DNA from: Bacteroidaceae bacterium
GTDB taxonomy: Bacteria; Bacteroidota; Bacteroidia; Bacteroidales; Bacteroidaceae
DNA length: 43,005 nucleotides
Direction of reading: 5' to 3'
NCBI GenBank assembly: GCA_017557005.1
Contig: JAFZFZ010000016.1
Coordinates: 1 to 43,005 of the forward strand
Shown piece after piece: positions 42,700 to 43,005 of the stretch (the stretch's first letter is position 1; each line of letters begins with the position of its first letter). A model generated the notes under the pieces. That model saw only the letters and a list, made by a program, of their open reading frames with translations. It did not search any database and was not told the DNA's origin. Both the position numbers and the translations under genes were made by a program.

Positions 42700-42805
42700 A
42701 ATCAAGAAAATCGCATATTCGTTTTCTAAAAATGGGATATGCGATTCTAAAAAAAGGGATATCCCATTTTGTGGAATGGCATATGCGATTTGTCTATTCT
42801 TGATT
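42700..42805. repeat. Nested palindrome with three copies of AATCGCATAT
   Basis: Outer stem: AATCAAGAA (42700-42708) with TTCTTGATT (42797-42805), and AATCGCATAT (42709-42718) with ATATGCGATT (42781-42790). Inner stem: AAAATGGGATA (42729-42739) with TATCCCATTTT (42760-42770). A third, inverted copy of the decamer (ATATGCGATT, 42737-42746) lies within the inner part. No ORF. Confidence 0.75.
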
Positions 42806-42845
42806 TTGTAGTGTACTTTTCTGATTTAGGGGTCAATAGGGAGGT

Positions 42846-42941
42846 TTATTCCTACAGCAGGGTTACACGATGTTGTCTTATTCCTATACTCGGTTGACTG
42901 GTTAAATACCTAATCCTATAATTCGGTTACAATCGAAACAA
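42846..42941. repeat. Three degenerate direct repeats with exact 32-bp period
   Basis: Units start at 42846, 42878 and 42910. Shared pattern is TTATTCCTAYA followed by CGGTTRAC at the same offset (third copy CTAATCCTATAATTCGGTTAC); the last 10 bases of each unit differ. The remaining 42942-43005 holds no recognisable feature. Confidence 0.6.
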
Positions 42942-43005
42942 CAACATGACCATAAACCATAAGTGAAAAAAGTCTATAAATAGGTTGGCAGTGGCAACGT
43001 ATCAC

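Noticed and set aside
42846..42941. CRISPR array
   Set aside because: Only three units, repeats are imperfect, variable parts are about 10 bp, and no cas gene is nearby.

Overview
The window comes from a Bacteroidota chromosome, most likely order Bacteroidales and plausibly a Prevotellaceae-like gut or rumen anaerobe. This rests on four things: tandem SusC/SusD pairs with surface lipoproteins, a type IX secretion C-terminal signal on a rhamnogalacturonan lyase, promoters of the Bacteroidetes type (TTG near -33, TAnnTTTG near -7), and the operon serC-serA-DUF1015. Genus is inference.

Layout: (1) 1-510: 3' end of a 5S rRNA gene, its terminator, then a stretch where CTAG recurs about every 10 bp. 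(2) 511-5049: a very large secreted PL11-type rhamnogalacturonan lyase. (3) 5268-21401: one tightly packed operon of seven genes, FAS1 lipoprotein - SusC - SusD - FAS1 lipoprotein - FAS1 lipoprotein - SusC - SusD, read as a duplicated outer-membrane glycan uptake system; its substrate is not shown, although the adjacent lyase suggests pectin (rhamnogalacturonan I). (4) 21637-31901: housekeeping genes: prfC, a three-gene aromatic amino acid operon on the minus strand (aminotransferase, DAHP synthase/chorismate mutase, prephenate dehydrogenase), an ABC-F ATPase, an mltG-like lytic transglycosylase, an aldo/keto reductase and an EamA transporter. (5) 32155-35627: serine operon serC-serA-DUF1015. 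(6) 35828-38292: accessory island with a DUF3791/DUF3990/small-protein module resembling a toxin-antitoxin locus, an N-terminally truncated YhcG-type nuclease between two copies of a MITE-like repeat, and an IS30 transposase remnant. (7) 38337-41879: a secreted GH106-like alpha-L-rhamnosidase candidate. (8) 41880-43005: no convincing gene, but several palindromes and a 32-bp-period direct repeat.

The most striking unlisted structure lies in front of the aromatic amino acid operon: on the minus strand a TAnnTTTG promoter box is followed by an 18-codon leader ORF, MNHFAFTYYYFSFFYFSK, with ten Phe/Tyr residues. After its stop come three mutually pairing segments that can form either an antiterminator or an 11-bp hairpin just upstream of the aminotransferase gene. 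This is the architecture of a ribosome-mediated Phe/Tyr attenuator. A second theme is a set of paired-hairpin intergenic repeats at gene junctions, one of which (87 bp, 29 codons) sits in frame inside the ABC-F gene.
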